Below are positions 1 to 5,858 of a stretch of DNA of 5,983 bases, piece after piece. The position numbers were made by a program, and so were the translations under genes. The notes below the pieces were generated by a model. That model worked only from the letters and a program-made list of their open reading frames with translations, was not told where the DNA came from and did no database searches. Origin of the DNA: JBBRLG01 sp038231495 (GTDB lineage Bacteria > Planctomycetota > Planctomycetia > Gemmatales > Gemmataceae); assembly GCA_038231495.1 (NCBI GenBank), contig JBBRLG010000466.1, positions 1 through 5,983 on the forward strand, read 5' to 3'. Positions within the stretch are counted from its first letter, which is position 1; each line of letters starts with the position of its first letter.

Positions 1-236
1 GATTGCCCAAGCCTTCCATATTCCGCCAGGAAGCTCGATGGAGTCACCACCGATTTCTGGAGGAATACCTACCTGGCACCGCAGGCCACTTCGGAGCAGG
101 GCGCTAAGGAAGTAGACCGACCAACAATGAGCTCCAAACCGGTCAGTTCAAGTGGGAGTTGACGACTAGCGCATTTGCCCACTATCTTCGGTTCCAGGCG
201 GATAATCCTGGGAAGACGACGGAGACCAGAAAATGA
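1..236 (+). pseudogene. 3' end of an unrecognised gene, partial and probably frameshifted
   Basis: Two partial reading frames overlap here. One is open from the window edge to a TGA at 160-162 and includes the peptide DFWRNTYLAPQATSEQGAKE. The other is open from 108 to a TGA at 234-236 and includes ELQTGQFKWELTTSAFAHYL, ending ETRK. The second looks like a genuine protein end because its TGA overlaps the next ATG as ATGA, the usual sign of translational coupling. It has no ATG of its own. The simplest reading is one gene entering from the left with a one-base loss at about 108-128, which would join the frames as ...KEVDRPTNNELQ. I do not recognise the family, and the frameshift is inferred from reading-frame quality only. 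The upstream part could equally be non-coding. Confidence 0.4.
221..224 (+). promoter_or_regulatory. Ribosome binding site for the BamE-like gene
   Basis: GGAG lies eight bases before the ATG at 233. This supports that start even though it overlaps the upstream stop codon. Confidence 0.5.
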
Positions 237-661
237 AATCGCACATCGTGCTCGTGGTCCTTACCCTTGGGATCGCGGTGGCCGTCGTCGCGCTGGCGGT
301 GGCGGGCTGGGGGTCAGCGCCCTGTCCCGTGGACGTCCGGCAAGAGACGTTTGAAAGGCTCAAGCCCGACATGGGCGAGCCAGAGGTCGAGGCCATCCTG
401 GGCGGCCCGGCCGGGGATTATAGGACTCGTGCAGGGGTTAAGTATCAGAGGATGGACTCCGCGGGCATTATGTTTCCGATTGGCGAGCGGTTCGAGCAGG
501 GCACCGAAAGCCGTTGGCTTACCGATGGCTATGCAATCTATGTTTCTTTTGACGCGGACGGGAAGGCCTGGCTGATTTATGGCTTGCGTGCGTTGCCTGC
601 TCTGCCCAGTATGCGCTACCCGCCGCCGCTACGGCAATTGATGCGTCACTTTGACCCGTAA
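233..661 (+). CDS. Small membrane-anchored BamE/SmpA-OmlA-like protein
   Basis: This is a complete 142-residue protein. Residues 4-26 are one uninterrupted hydrophobic stretch (IVLVVLTLGIAVAVVALAVA) after a short MKSH start, so it is an uncleaved anchor or signal segment that places the rest outside the cytoplasm. Residues 38-64 contain FERLKPDMGEPEVEAILGGP followed by GDYRT. This is the helix-turn pattern of BamE/SmpA-like folds (roughly 'I..GM...EV..LLG.P') and is common in small planctomycete proteins. Residues 95-120 (WLTDGYAIYVSFDADGKAW) give the matching beta-hairpin, in which a value is computed or displayed as 'V.FD.DGKA'. There is no lipobox: the only cysteine, C31, follows APC and is not in a signal-peptidase II context. 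The start is fixed by a GGAG site and by the ATGA overlap with the preceding frame. Whether it works in outer-membrane assembly is unknown. In planctomycetes this fold is widespread without an assigned partner. Confidence 0.8.
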   Translation: MKSHIVLVVLTLGIAVAVVALAVAGWGSAPCPVDVRQETFERLKPDMGEPEVEAILGGPAGDYRTRAGVKYQRMDSAGIMFPIGERFEQGTESRWLTDGYAIYVSFDADGKAWLIYGLRALPALPSMRYPPPLRQLMRHFDP

Positions 662-716
662 GGAAAGGAACAAAAAGGGGACGAGCACGAATGGCATTAA
701 CTTAAAATATGAAAAG
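662..716. repeat. Mobile-element end motif (GGGGACGAGCACGAATGGCA type)
   Basis: Just after the BamE-like gene is CAAAAAGGGG followed by ACGAGCACGAATGGCATTAA and CTTAA. From memory, this 'aaaaggggac-g-gcacgaatggca-taactta' string recurs beside transposase remnants in planctomycete genomes. It resembles, but is not identical to, the GGGGTCAGG end motif that follows it. No coding potential is seen. It could be an old element end or a dispersed repeat. Assignment to a named element is not possible from the sequence alone. Confidence 0.4.
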
Positions 717-764
717 ACAAAGAAAAGGGGTCAACAAAGAAAAGGGAACAGAGAAAAGGGGTCA
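717..764. repeat. Short tandem repeat of element ends, about 17 bp, three copies
   Basis: The copies are ACAAAGAAAAGGGGTCA (717-733), ACAAAGAAAAGGGAACA (734-750, two differences) and a shorter GAGAAAAGGGGTCA (751-764). The last runs into the GGTTAGG of the longer repeat. The same ACAAAGAAAAGGGGTCAGG begins both 94-bp copies near the window end. The purine-rich AAAGAAAAGGGGTCAGG string is the kind of end seen next to REP-associated Y1 transposases. Stacking of several ends suggests repeated nearby insertions or slippage between ends. The strings also supply an artificial ATG at 709, which should not be taken as a gene start. Confidence 0.7.
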
Positions 765-874
765 GGTTAGGTTTTCACGCGGTTCGGGCCCTTGTTCGGC
801 CGGCCCCGCCGCCGCAAGGCCGATTCCAGGCGCAACGCCCGACGACGGAAAAGGAGACGGTCACGTCTGTTTCA
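752..874. repeat. Long direct repeat, left copy (element end plus start of the adhesin-like gene)
   Basis: These 123 bases match 5861-5983 without a difference by eye, at a constant offset of 5109. The right-hand copy is cut by the window edge, so the true repeat may be longer. In order, the unit holds the GGGGTCAGGTTAGG end motif, the minus-strand transposase tail, and from about 845 onward sequence that is in frame with the large gene (TEKETVTSVSF). The repeat therefore joins mobile-element and host-gene sequence. Confidence 0.9.
767..838 (-). pseudogene. C-terminal remnant of a REP-associated (RAYT, Y1/IS200-like) transposase
   Basis: On the minus strand this reads ALRLESALRRRGRPNKGPNR and then VKT with a TAA stop (complement of 767-769). 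Planctomycete and other RAYT-type transposases commonly end in a basic tail of the form 'RLGLESTLRPRGRPKK'. The match to that tail, and its position beside the GGGGTCAGG motif, is the basis for the call. Further into the minus-strand frame (NRRDRLLFRR) the resemblance is lost, and a stop lies at the complement of 872-874. Only about 23 codons therefore survive, with no catalytic tyrosine or HUH motif. It is a passive scar that cannot encode an active enzyme. Confidence 0.6.
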
Positions 875-1006
875 TTCCAGCTGCTGGCGCACGGCACGGT
901 CGGCTTCCGTGTCGGCAGCTACGACGGCAGTCAGCCGCTCACCATCGACCCGGACCTTGGTTCCGCGCCGCACGCCATCAACCAGACGGCCTCCACCACG
1001 GAAGAC
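845..1006 (+). pseudogene. Decapitated 5' part of the adhesin-like gene (DUF7948/SBBP-type tail, no start)
   Basis: The frame of the large downstream gene stays open leftward to a TGA at 710-712, but it contains no ATG, GTG or TTG codon before 1007. The peptide includes VTSVSFQLLAHGTVGFRVGS followed by YDGSQPLTIDPDLG. The pattern 'VGF.VG.YD...PL.IDP.L' is how the N-terminal DUF7948 domain of SBBP-repeat secreted proteins typically ends. The rest of that domain and the signal peptide are missing. The sequence before about 845 is the transposase scar read through in the same frame. I infer that insertion or recombination at the scar removed the original N-terminus. Confidence 0.55.
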
Positions 1007-3841
1007 GTGGCAGCCAACATCTATTGGCTGACTTACAACGACACGTCCGACGACCTGTCAACCATAATTCTGACCGGCGTGACGCAGGGGGCGCACGGCG
1101 CGACCGTGCTGAACGCCAACGGCTCGGTTACATATACGCCGGCCACGCACTGGTCGGGCACCGACACCTTCACCTATACCATCAGCAACGGCGAAGGCAC
1201 GGCCACGGCCAACGCGACCGTCACGGTCAACCCGGTGGACTATCCGGGCGTGGCCAACGCCGTGACCGTCGCGACGAACCAGAACACGCCGGTCGCGGTG
1301 ACGCTTTCCGGCACCGACGTGGAAGGCAGTGCGCTAAGCTACGTCATCGCGCAAGGCCCGGCCAACGGGACGCTCGGCGCGGTCAACGGCAACCAGGTGA
1401 CCTACTACCCCAACGGCAACAGAAGCGGCACCGACACGTTCACCTACCAGGCCGACGACGGCCAGGGCCAAGGGCTGGGCGCGGCGGCGACCGTGACCGT
1501 GACCGTCAACCCGGTGGTGCAGAGTGCGGGCGTCACGATCACGCCCAACGGCGGCCCCCTAAGCGTTAACGAGCCTTCCTTGCAGGCGGCGAACTCCGGC
1601 ACCTATACCGTCCTCTTGAACACCGCGCCGACCGCCAACGTGGTCGTAAATGTCAACGCCGACACGACTCAACTCCAGGTCACGCCTTCCGGCTTGACCT
1701 TCACGCCGCAAAACTGGTCGGTCGCCCAGACCGTCACCGTCCAGGCGGCGGACGACCTCATCGCCCAGGGCAACCACAACGTCACGATTACGCACACCGC
1801 GACCAGTGCGGATGCCAACTACAATAACGTCAGCATCCCAAGCCTTCCGATTGCAGTGACCGACGGCAACTTTGCCGACGTCTATGCCAGCCCCAGTAGC
1901 GGCACGCAAGGGGACCTTAACGAGGTCGGTAATACAAGCGCCGCGTACCTGGTGCAACTGACCAGCCAGCCGACGGCCAATGTTACCGTCACGCTCACGC
2001 CGGACAGCTTCGTTTCCGTCTCGACCAGCACCCTGACGTTCACGCCCGCCAACTGGAACACGGCCCAGACGGCAACGCTGACGCTCAACGCCGAATCCGT
2101 TGCCGAAGGTTATCATTCGACGACTGTATCCGTCACCGCGTCAAGTGCGGACGCTTCCTACCAGGCGCTCACGAATTCGATTTTCTCGAACATCCTCGAC
2201 AAGGATGGTCCGAACGCCCTGCCGCAAACGTTGGCGACGGACGAAAACACGGCCGGCATGGTCAACGTCCTGGCCGGCGCCGTTTCGCCGCAAGGGTATA
2301 CGCTATCCGTCACCGCCGTCACGCAGCCGGCGCACGGCAGCGTCGGCTTCAACAGCTACGGCATGGTGACCTACACGCCGCAGTCGATGTGGTCCGGGAT
2401 CGACTCCTTCAACTACACCATCGGCGACGGCCACGGCGGTTCGGACCATTCGACGGTTGCCGTCACGGTAAACGCGATCAACCAACCGCCGACGCTCACC
2501 AACCCCGGCACCCAGACCAACGCGGAGGACGCCCAGGTCGCGCTCCCGATCACGGCTTCGTCCCCGCAAAACAGCGGCCTGGTGTATACGGCCTACACGC
2601 TTCCACCTGGGCTGGTAATGGACGCCACGACCGGCATCATCAGTGGCTGGATCGACCCGCGCGCCCACGGCACGTATGCGTCGCTGGTGCAAGTCGATGA
2701 CCTGAACGGCGGCGTCACGCGGACCGGCTTTACGTGGAACGTAACTCACGTTAATCACGCGCCGCACTTCATCGACCTGGCCGATGTCGTCCAGCAGCAG
2801 AACGCTCTCTTCCAGGATTCCGGCCTGACGGCGACCGACATCGACAACGATCCGATCAGCTTCACCGTGACCGGCCTGCCCGCCGGCGTCAGTTACGACC
2901 CGGTACAAAACCTAATTGCGGGCAGGGCAACGACCGCCGGCAGTTACACCGTGATGGTTACGGCCTCCGACGGCCAAGGCGGTTCCGACACGAACAGCTT
3001 TGCCTGGCAGGTGATTCCGGAGGGCACCGCCGTGCCGGTGGCCACGGTCCAATTCGGTTACAACCAAAACATCACGCTGCTCAGCGCGGCCACGAAGCTG
3101 ACGGCGCAGGTGTCTCTCAGCTACCCGAGCAATCCGAACGATCCGAACATGGAATATCCCGTAACACTCATCGTGACGCCGGCCGGGCGCGCGACCATCG
3201 ACACACCGACGCTCAGGCTGAAGGTCGGCGACACGGCGACGTTCCACCTGACGCCCACGGCCATTAGCCAGAAGGTCGATGACGTGACGATTGAGGCAAT
3301 CGTGGACACCCGGGAAACGAGCCGGACGCACTTCACCATCGCCGACGTGATCCTGCCAAATCTGGTGCGCGGCGCGGATACACCCCAGAGCATGAGGAAT
3401 CGCATTTCTACGGGGCCGGGGAACTGGGGCTCGGACAACGCCGTGATCCAGGTAACACCGAATCTGCAAGGCGCGCATACCGTTCAAGTAAGCATCGTGC
3501 GTCCCCAACAAGACGACAAGTACGGCAATGCCACGGTGGATGCGACCGATGTTGCCCGCCTGTCGTTCGTCACGCAAGGCGTGGTCAAGCTCATCGGCAC
3601 GGTGCAGACTGCGCCGAGCGTGGGCGCGAACGGACTGGACGACGGTCTGGCACGGAACGCGGACAACCTGTGGCTGCAGGCCGGCGTCGGCTTGGCGACG
3701 GTCACTATGACAACCCGCTTCGCCGTCGCGGCCATTCCGATCAAGGTGATAATGAGCAAGCCACAAAAGCTTCAGGGAGTCGATTTGAATCCGGCGGCAG
3801 ACCCACAATACGAAATGAACTGGGGGTCCAATACGACGTGA
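1007..3841 (+). CDS. Large adhesin-like protein with cadherin-like, Calx-beta-like and He_PIG-like modules
   Basis: This is a 944-residue frame beginning at GTG, the first usable start. The start has only GGAAG two bases ahead and is probably not the original one, since coding sequence continues upstream. Modules in order are: tandem-95/cadherin-like at about 1-75 (VTYTPATHWSGTDTFTYTIS), 80-168 (YYPNGNRSGTDTFTY) and 403-489 (VTYTPQSMWSGIDSFNYTI); two Calx-beta-like repeats at 175-286 and 290-400, each with 'LTFTP.NW..AQT'; and two He_PIG/dystroglycan-type modules at 493-580 (LPPGLVMDATTGIISG) and 584-670 (ATDIDNDPISFTVTGLPAG, a likely calcium-binding acidic stretch). Residues 671-940 are non-repetitive and unrecognised. 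Such proteins are secreted or surface-exposed and act in adhesion or as surface layers. No signal peptide is present here because the 5' end is lost. The frame ends at TGA 3839-3841, just after a G-run where the likely true C-terminus lies one frame over. No dockerin, PEP-CTERM or membrane anchor is seen. Confidence 0.75.
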   Translation: MAANIYWLTYNDTSDDLSTIILTGVTQGAHGATVLNANGSVTYTPATHWSGTDTFTYTISNGEGTATANATVTVNPVDYPGVANAVTVATNQNTPVAVTLSGTDVEGSALSYVIAQGPANGTLGAVNGNQVTYYPNGNRSGTDTFTYQADDGQGQGLGAAATVTVTVNPVVQSAGVTITPNGGPLSVNEPSLQAANSGTYTVLLNTAPTANVVVNVNADTTQLQVTPSGLTFTPQNWSVAQTVTVQAADDLIAQGNHNVTITHTATSADANYNNVSIPSLPIAVTDGNFADVYASPSSGTQGDLNEVGNTSAAYLVQLTSQPTANVTVTLTPDSFVSVSTSTLTFTPANWNTAQTATLTLNAESVAEGYHSTTVSVTASSADASYQALTNSIFSNILDKDGPNALPQTLATDENTAGMVNVLAGAVSPQGYTLSVTAVTQPAHGSVGFNSYGMVTYTPQSMWSGIDSFNYTIGDGHGGSDHSTVAVTVNAINQPPTLTNPGTQTNAEDAQVALPITASSPQNSGLVYTAYTLPPGLVMDATTGIISGWIDPRAHGTYASLVQVDDLNGGVTRTGFTWNVTHVNHAPHFIDLADVVQQQNALFQDSGLTATDIDNDPISFTVTGLPAGVSYDPVQNLIAGRATTAGSYTVMVTASDGQGGSDTNSFAWQVIPEGTAVPVATVQFGYNQNITLLSAATKLTAQVSLSYPSNPNDPNMEYPVTLIVTPAGRATIDTPTLRLKVGDTATFHLTPTAISQKVDDVTIEAIVDTRETSRTHFTIADVILPNLVRGADTPQSMRNRISTGPGNWGSDNAVIQVTPNLQGAHTVQVSIVRPQQDDKYGNATVDATDVARLSFVTQGVVKLIGTVQTAPSVGANGLDDGLARNADNLWLQAGVGLATVTMTTRFAVAAIPIKVIMSKPQKLQGVDLNPAADPQYEMNWGSNTT

Positions 3842-4380
3842 CCTACGTCAGCGATACGGGTGACCTGAAAGACCTCAGTAACGTACAAATCTCTGAGCAG
3901 GTTCGCGTGGTGAAAGTACCAAAAGGACCAACAGGAGCCGTGGCGACGATTGTCGAGCATTTGGTCACGGCCGACTACAGAGACGTAACGGACACCGATG
4001 CTGATACACACTCCGCGAGTTTCGATTACCCCAAAATGGTGGGTAATCGAAACGTCCCGCTTGCAATTGCCAGGGCGACGACCTTGAAAGCTGAGCATTT
4101 GTTGATCGACAAGGATACTGGTAAGGGAACTGGCAAGGAGCTCCAGTTTTTCCTCTTTAGGGCGAAAGGCGTGGGCTTGGCAGTTGGAGGGGCCGCGGGT
4201 GTCGGGGGAGTTGCGGGGGCAGTGATTAAGCAGTCGGGGTTTGGAATCGCCTTTGAGACGGAGAAAAAGGCAGGGAAATATTACTTGCGCATCCAGAAGC
4301 AAGCGGAGGCTAACAACGGTGCCGACAAGGGCGAGATCAACGCCGCCGATAGCAAGCAGATAGAGGTCGAGATCATATAG
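3824..4380 (+). pseudogene. Out-of-frame C-terminal module of the adhesin-like protein
   Basis: A coding-like frame continues from the end of the 944-residue frame, shifted by -1, as VQYDVTYVSDTGDLKDLSNV through to a TAG at 4378-4380. Joining the frames at the five-G run (3822-3826) gives ...YEMNWG-VQYDVTYVSD..., a smooth sequence. The joined product would be 1124 residues counted from 1007. On its own this part could start only at GTG 3670, which is inside the better frame, or at GTG 3838; neither has a convincing ribosome site. Seen in the product are a beta-rich start, an acidic DVTDTDADTH stretch, a glycine/alanine-rich uncharged stretch at 4168-4227 (GVGLAVGGAAGVGGVAGAVI) and a charged end KQIEVEII. 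The family is not recognised. It may be a true frameshift, a sequencing error in the homopolymer, or ribosomal slippage. Confidence 0.6.
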
Positions 4381-4407
4381 AAGTCGTGAGAGTTGAGGTC
4401 GATTCCA

Positions 4408-4485
4408 ATGACGGTAGCGGACGGCACCATCCGGAAGTGGTTGGCGTCCATTCTTAGAGGCGCTCCCGAGGGCTTGGTGCTGTGA
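4408..4485 (+). CDS. Possible 25-residue leader ORF overlapping the HEAT-protein start
   Basis: An ATG at 4408 opens a short frame, MTVADGTIRKWLASILRGAP then EGLVL, ending at TGA 4483-4485. That stop overlaps the GTG of the next gene as GTGA, the arrangement expected of translational coupling. No clear ribosome site precedes the ATG (AGTTGAGG at 4391-4398 is a weak candidate), and a 25-codon frame arises easily by chance. No similarity is recognised. Confidence 0.2.
   Translation: MTVADGTIRKWLASILRGAPEGLVL
4468..4472 (+). promoter_or_regulatory. Ribosome binding site for the HEAT-like protein
   Basis: GAGGG lies nine bases before the GTG at 4482. It supports this start over the in-frame GTG at 4503, which has no such site. 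Confidence 0.45.
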
Positions 4486-5735
4486 ATCCCTTCTTAGTCG
4501 TCGTGGCATGCGGTTTGTCCTTTTGTCTCCCGACGGCAGACGGAGCGGCGGTCGCCAACGCATCGGACTTCGTCGTGCAGGCCGAACTCGTGGAAGCGCT
4601 TCAAGGAGGCCCCCTGATTGTTAAGGTGACCCTCCTGTACCAGGGCGACGAAGCGCGCAAAGTAGACCAGAGTGCAATCCGGTCTAACCTTGGCTTGGAA
4701 GTGCCCGAAGGATGGGATTTTGTCCCGCGCGCACGCGGTGTCAGCGGGCCGATTAGAGTAGTGCGGACGATCGCCAAGGGGGACCGCTGGACCCAAACGG
4801 TTTTTCTGCACCACCAGTACGCCAACATTGCCAGCGGCAAGGCGACTCTTAAAGTGAGGTGGACCCTCATTGCGGCCGATGGGAAACCGTTGATTGCCCC
4901 CGCAGCCGCCACGTTGAACATCGACATACCCGCCGCAACGAAGGAGAGAGTTCGGGACTTGTGCAAACGCCTGGAAGCAAAGTTGGACGGCGATAGGGGA
5001 GAGGAAGTCGTCCGTGAGGTCATCGATTACATCCGCTATACCAAGCACGCGGGCCTGGCACCGGTCGCGTGGCGGTTGATCGAATCACCCGCCGGTGTCT
5101 ATTCAATCGATGATTTTCTAAAAATGGTGTATGACGCGACGGAGAAGAAGGGAGCCGTAAACCGGCGGCTCGTCAAGCTGGCCCGCGACCCCGATTACCC
5201 CCAGATGGGCGAACTCTTCTGGTACTGGCGTCGGCAGCGCGTGGACGTGTCCGCCGAGGAGATGGCACCGCTGTTGCAGTCCAAGAATCTCTGGACCAAA
5301 GCGCTGACCTATGCGAGCTTTGGCGACCGCTGCGGCAAGGAGTGGACGGAGCAGTTTCTCCACGATTTCCGCGAAGCACACGCACCAATCCCCGTGGCGC
5401 TTTTCAAACGGCTCGTCGCCGGCCTCGACGATAACGATTACGCCGCCCGCGAAAAAGCGATGCGTGAGTTGCGGCAGTACGGCGCGCGCGGCAAGGTGCA
5501 ATACCTTGAGGCCATTGAACGCGCACCGGCACCCGAAGCGAAACGCCGCATGGAACTGCTGTTAGGCGACATCCCGCAAGACGTGCCGCCGATTGCCCGT
5601 ACCACGTTCTGGCTTGTGCGGAACGCGGAGGATGTGCCGGGCCGCACCCTACTCCACATGCTTGCAGAAGGGCAAACGGATTCGTGGGCGACGAGAGAGG
5701 CGAAAGCTAGGTTGGCGGAAGAAGGGAAGGAATAA
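4482..5735 (+). CDS. Exported protein: beta-sandwich-like N-terminal region plus C-terminal HEAT-like repeat
   Basis: This is a 417-residue protein starting at GTG, with an in-frame stop upstream at 4455-4457. Residues 3-26 (PFLVVVACGLSFCLP...AAVANA) look like a cleaved signal peptide, though the N-terminus lacks the usual positive charge. VVAC at 7-10 matches a lipobox but is too close to the start to be convincing. Residues 28-150 alternate hydrophobic strands in the manner of an Ig-like or transglutaminase-associated sandwich (AELVEALQGGPLIVKVTLLY; LKVRWTLIAADGKPLI). Residues 153-300 are predicted helical. Residues 308-365 carry RLVAGLDDNDYAAREKAMRE, then APAPEAKRRMELLLGD. This is the planctomycete HEAT-like pattern 'L..LDDDDFA.RE.A...L', and it is followed by the usual partner helix ending WATREAKARLAEE (402-414). 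The role is probably as a periplasmic binding or scaffold protein. It follows the adhesin-like gene by 101 bp, perhaps in the same transcript. No catalytic motif is seen. Confidence 0.75.
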   Translation: MNPFLVVVACGLSFCLPTADGAAVANASDFVVQAELVEALQGGPLIVKVTLLYQGDEARKVDQSAIRSNLGLEVPEGWDFVPRARGVSGPIRVVRTIAKGDRWTQTVFLHHQYANIASGKATLKVRWTLIAADGKPLIAPAAATLNIDIPAATKERVRDLCKRLEAKLDGDRGEEVVREVIDYIRYTKHAGLAPVAWRLIESPAGVYSIDDFLKMVYDATEKKGAVNRRLVKLARDPDYPQMGELFWYWRRQRVDVSAEEMAPLLQSKNLWTKALTYASFGDRCGKEWTEQFLHDFREAHAPIPVALFKRLVAGLDDNDYAAREKAMRELRQYGARGKVQYLEAIERAPAPEAKRRMELLLGDIPQDVPPIARTTFWLVRNAEDVPGRTLLHMLAEGQTDSWATREAKARLAEEGKE

Positions 5736-5764
5736 AAACGGTAGGCGGGTGGGCATTTTTGAAC

Positions 5765-5858
5765 AAAGAAAAGGGGTCAGGTTAGGTTTTCACGCGGTTC
5801 GGGCCCTTGTTCGGCCGGCCCCGCCGCCGCAAGGCCGATTCCAGGCGCAACGCCCGAC
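5765..5858. repeat. 94-bp tandem repeat, first copy, with transposase tail on the minus strand
   Basis: This unit runs from AAAGAAAAGGGGTCAGG to CAACGCCCGAC and is followed at once by a second copy at 5859-5952 with no difference seen by eye. The minus strand encodes the same RAYT-type basic tail (ALRLES...RRRGRPNKG...VKT, stop), here at about 5782-5853. It lies 29 bp after the HEAT-gene stop. Each unit contains a GGCCGGCC palindrome and a small GGCG-CAA-CGCC stem. These could fold in RNA, but no U-run follows, so a terminator is not claimed. Confidence 0.85.

Noticed and set aside
709..1569. 286-residue plus-strand frame starting MKRQRKGVNK
   Set aside because: Its ATG and first codons come from the element-end repeats. 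The rest is an Arg/His/Gly-rich out-of-frame reading of the adhesin-like gene (RHGQRDRHGQ-type), the usual shadow of high-GC coding DNA.
3491..3600. Dockerin-like module in the C-terminal part of the adhesin-like protein (NATVDATDVARL)
   Set aside because: It has one short 'DATDVARL'-like string but no second calcium loop and no D-x-N-x-D spacing.
2912..3808. 298-residue minus-strand frame
   Set aside because: It lies wholly opposite the well-supported plus-strand gene. It is rich in Arg, His and Val with no recognisable motif, and it follows from high GC at third positions of the other strand. The same holds for the minus-strand frames at 1559-2116, 2303-2908 and 4494-5048.
3670..3823. Use of GTG 3670 as the true start of the C-terminal frame
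   Set aside because: Between 3670 and about 3823 this frame reads as MAAGRRRLGDGHYDNPLRRR-type shadow, while the other frame gives the coherent beta-rich sequence. The C-terminal frame becomes protein-like only after the G-run.
4381..4481. Promoter or small RNA in the gap before the HEAT-like gene
   Set aside because: No -10/-35 pair or stable hairpin stands out. The only structure is the short coupled frame reported with low confidence.
3772..4563. 263-residue minus-strand frame across the gap between the two large genes
   Set aside because: It spans two plus-strand genes and their spacer, has no motif or ribosome site, and the plus strand has clear protein-like sequence on both sides.
5736..5764. 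Terminator after the HEAT-like gene
   Set aside because: There is a T-run (ATTTTT), but no stem precedes it that I could pair convincingly.
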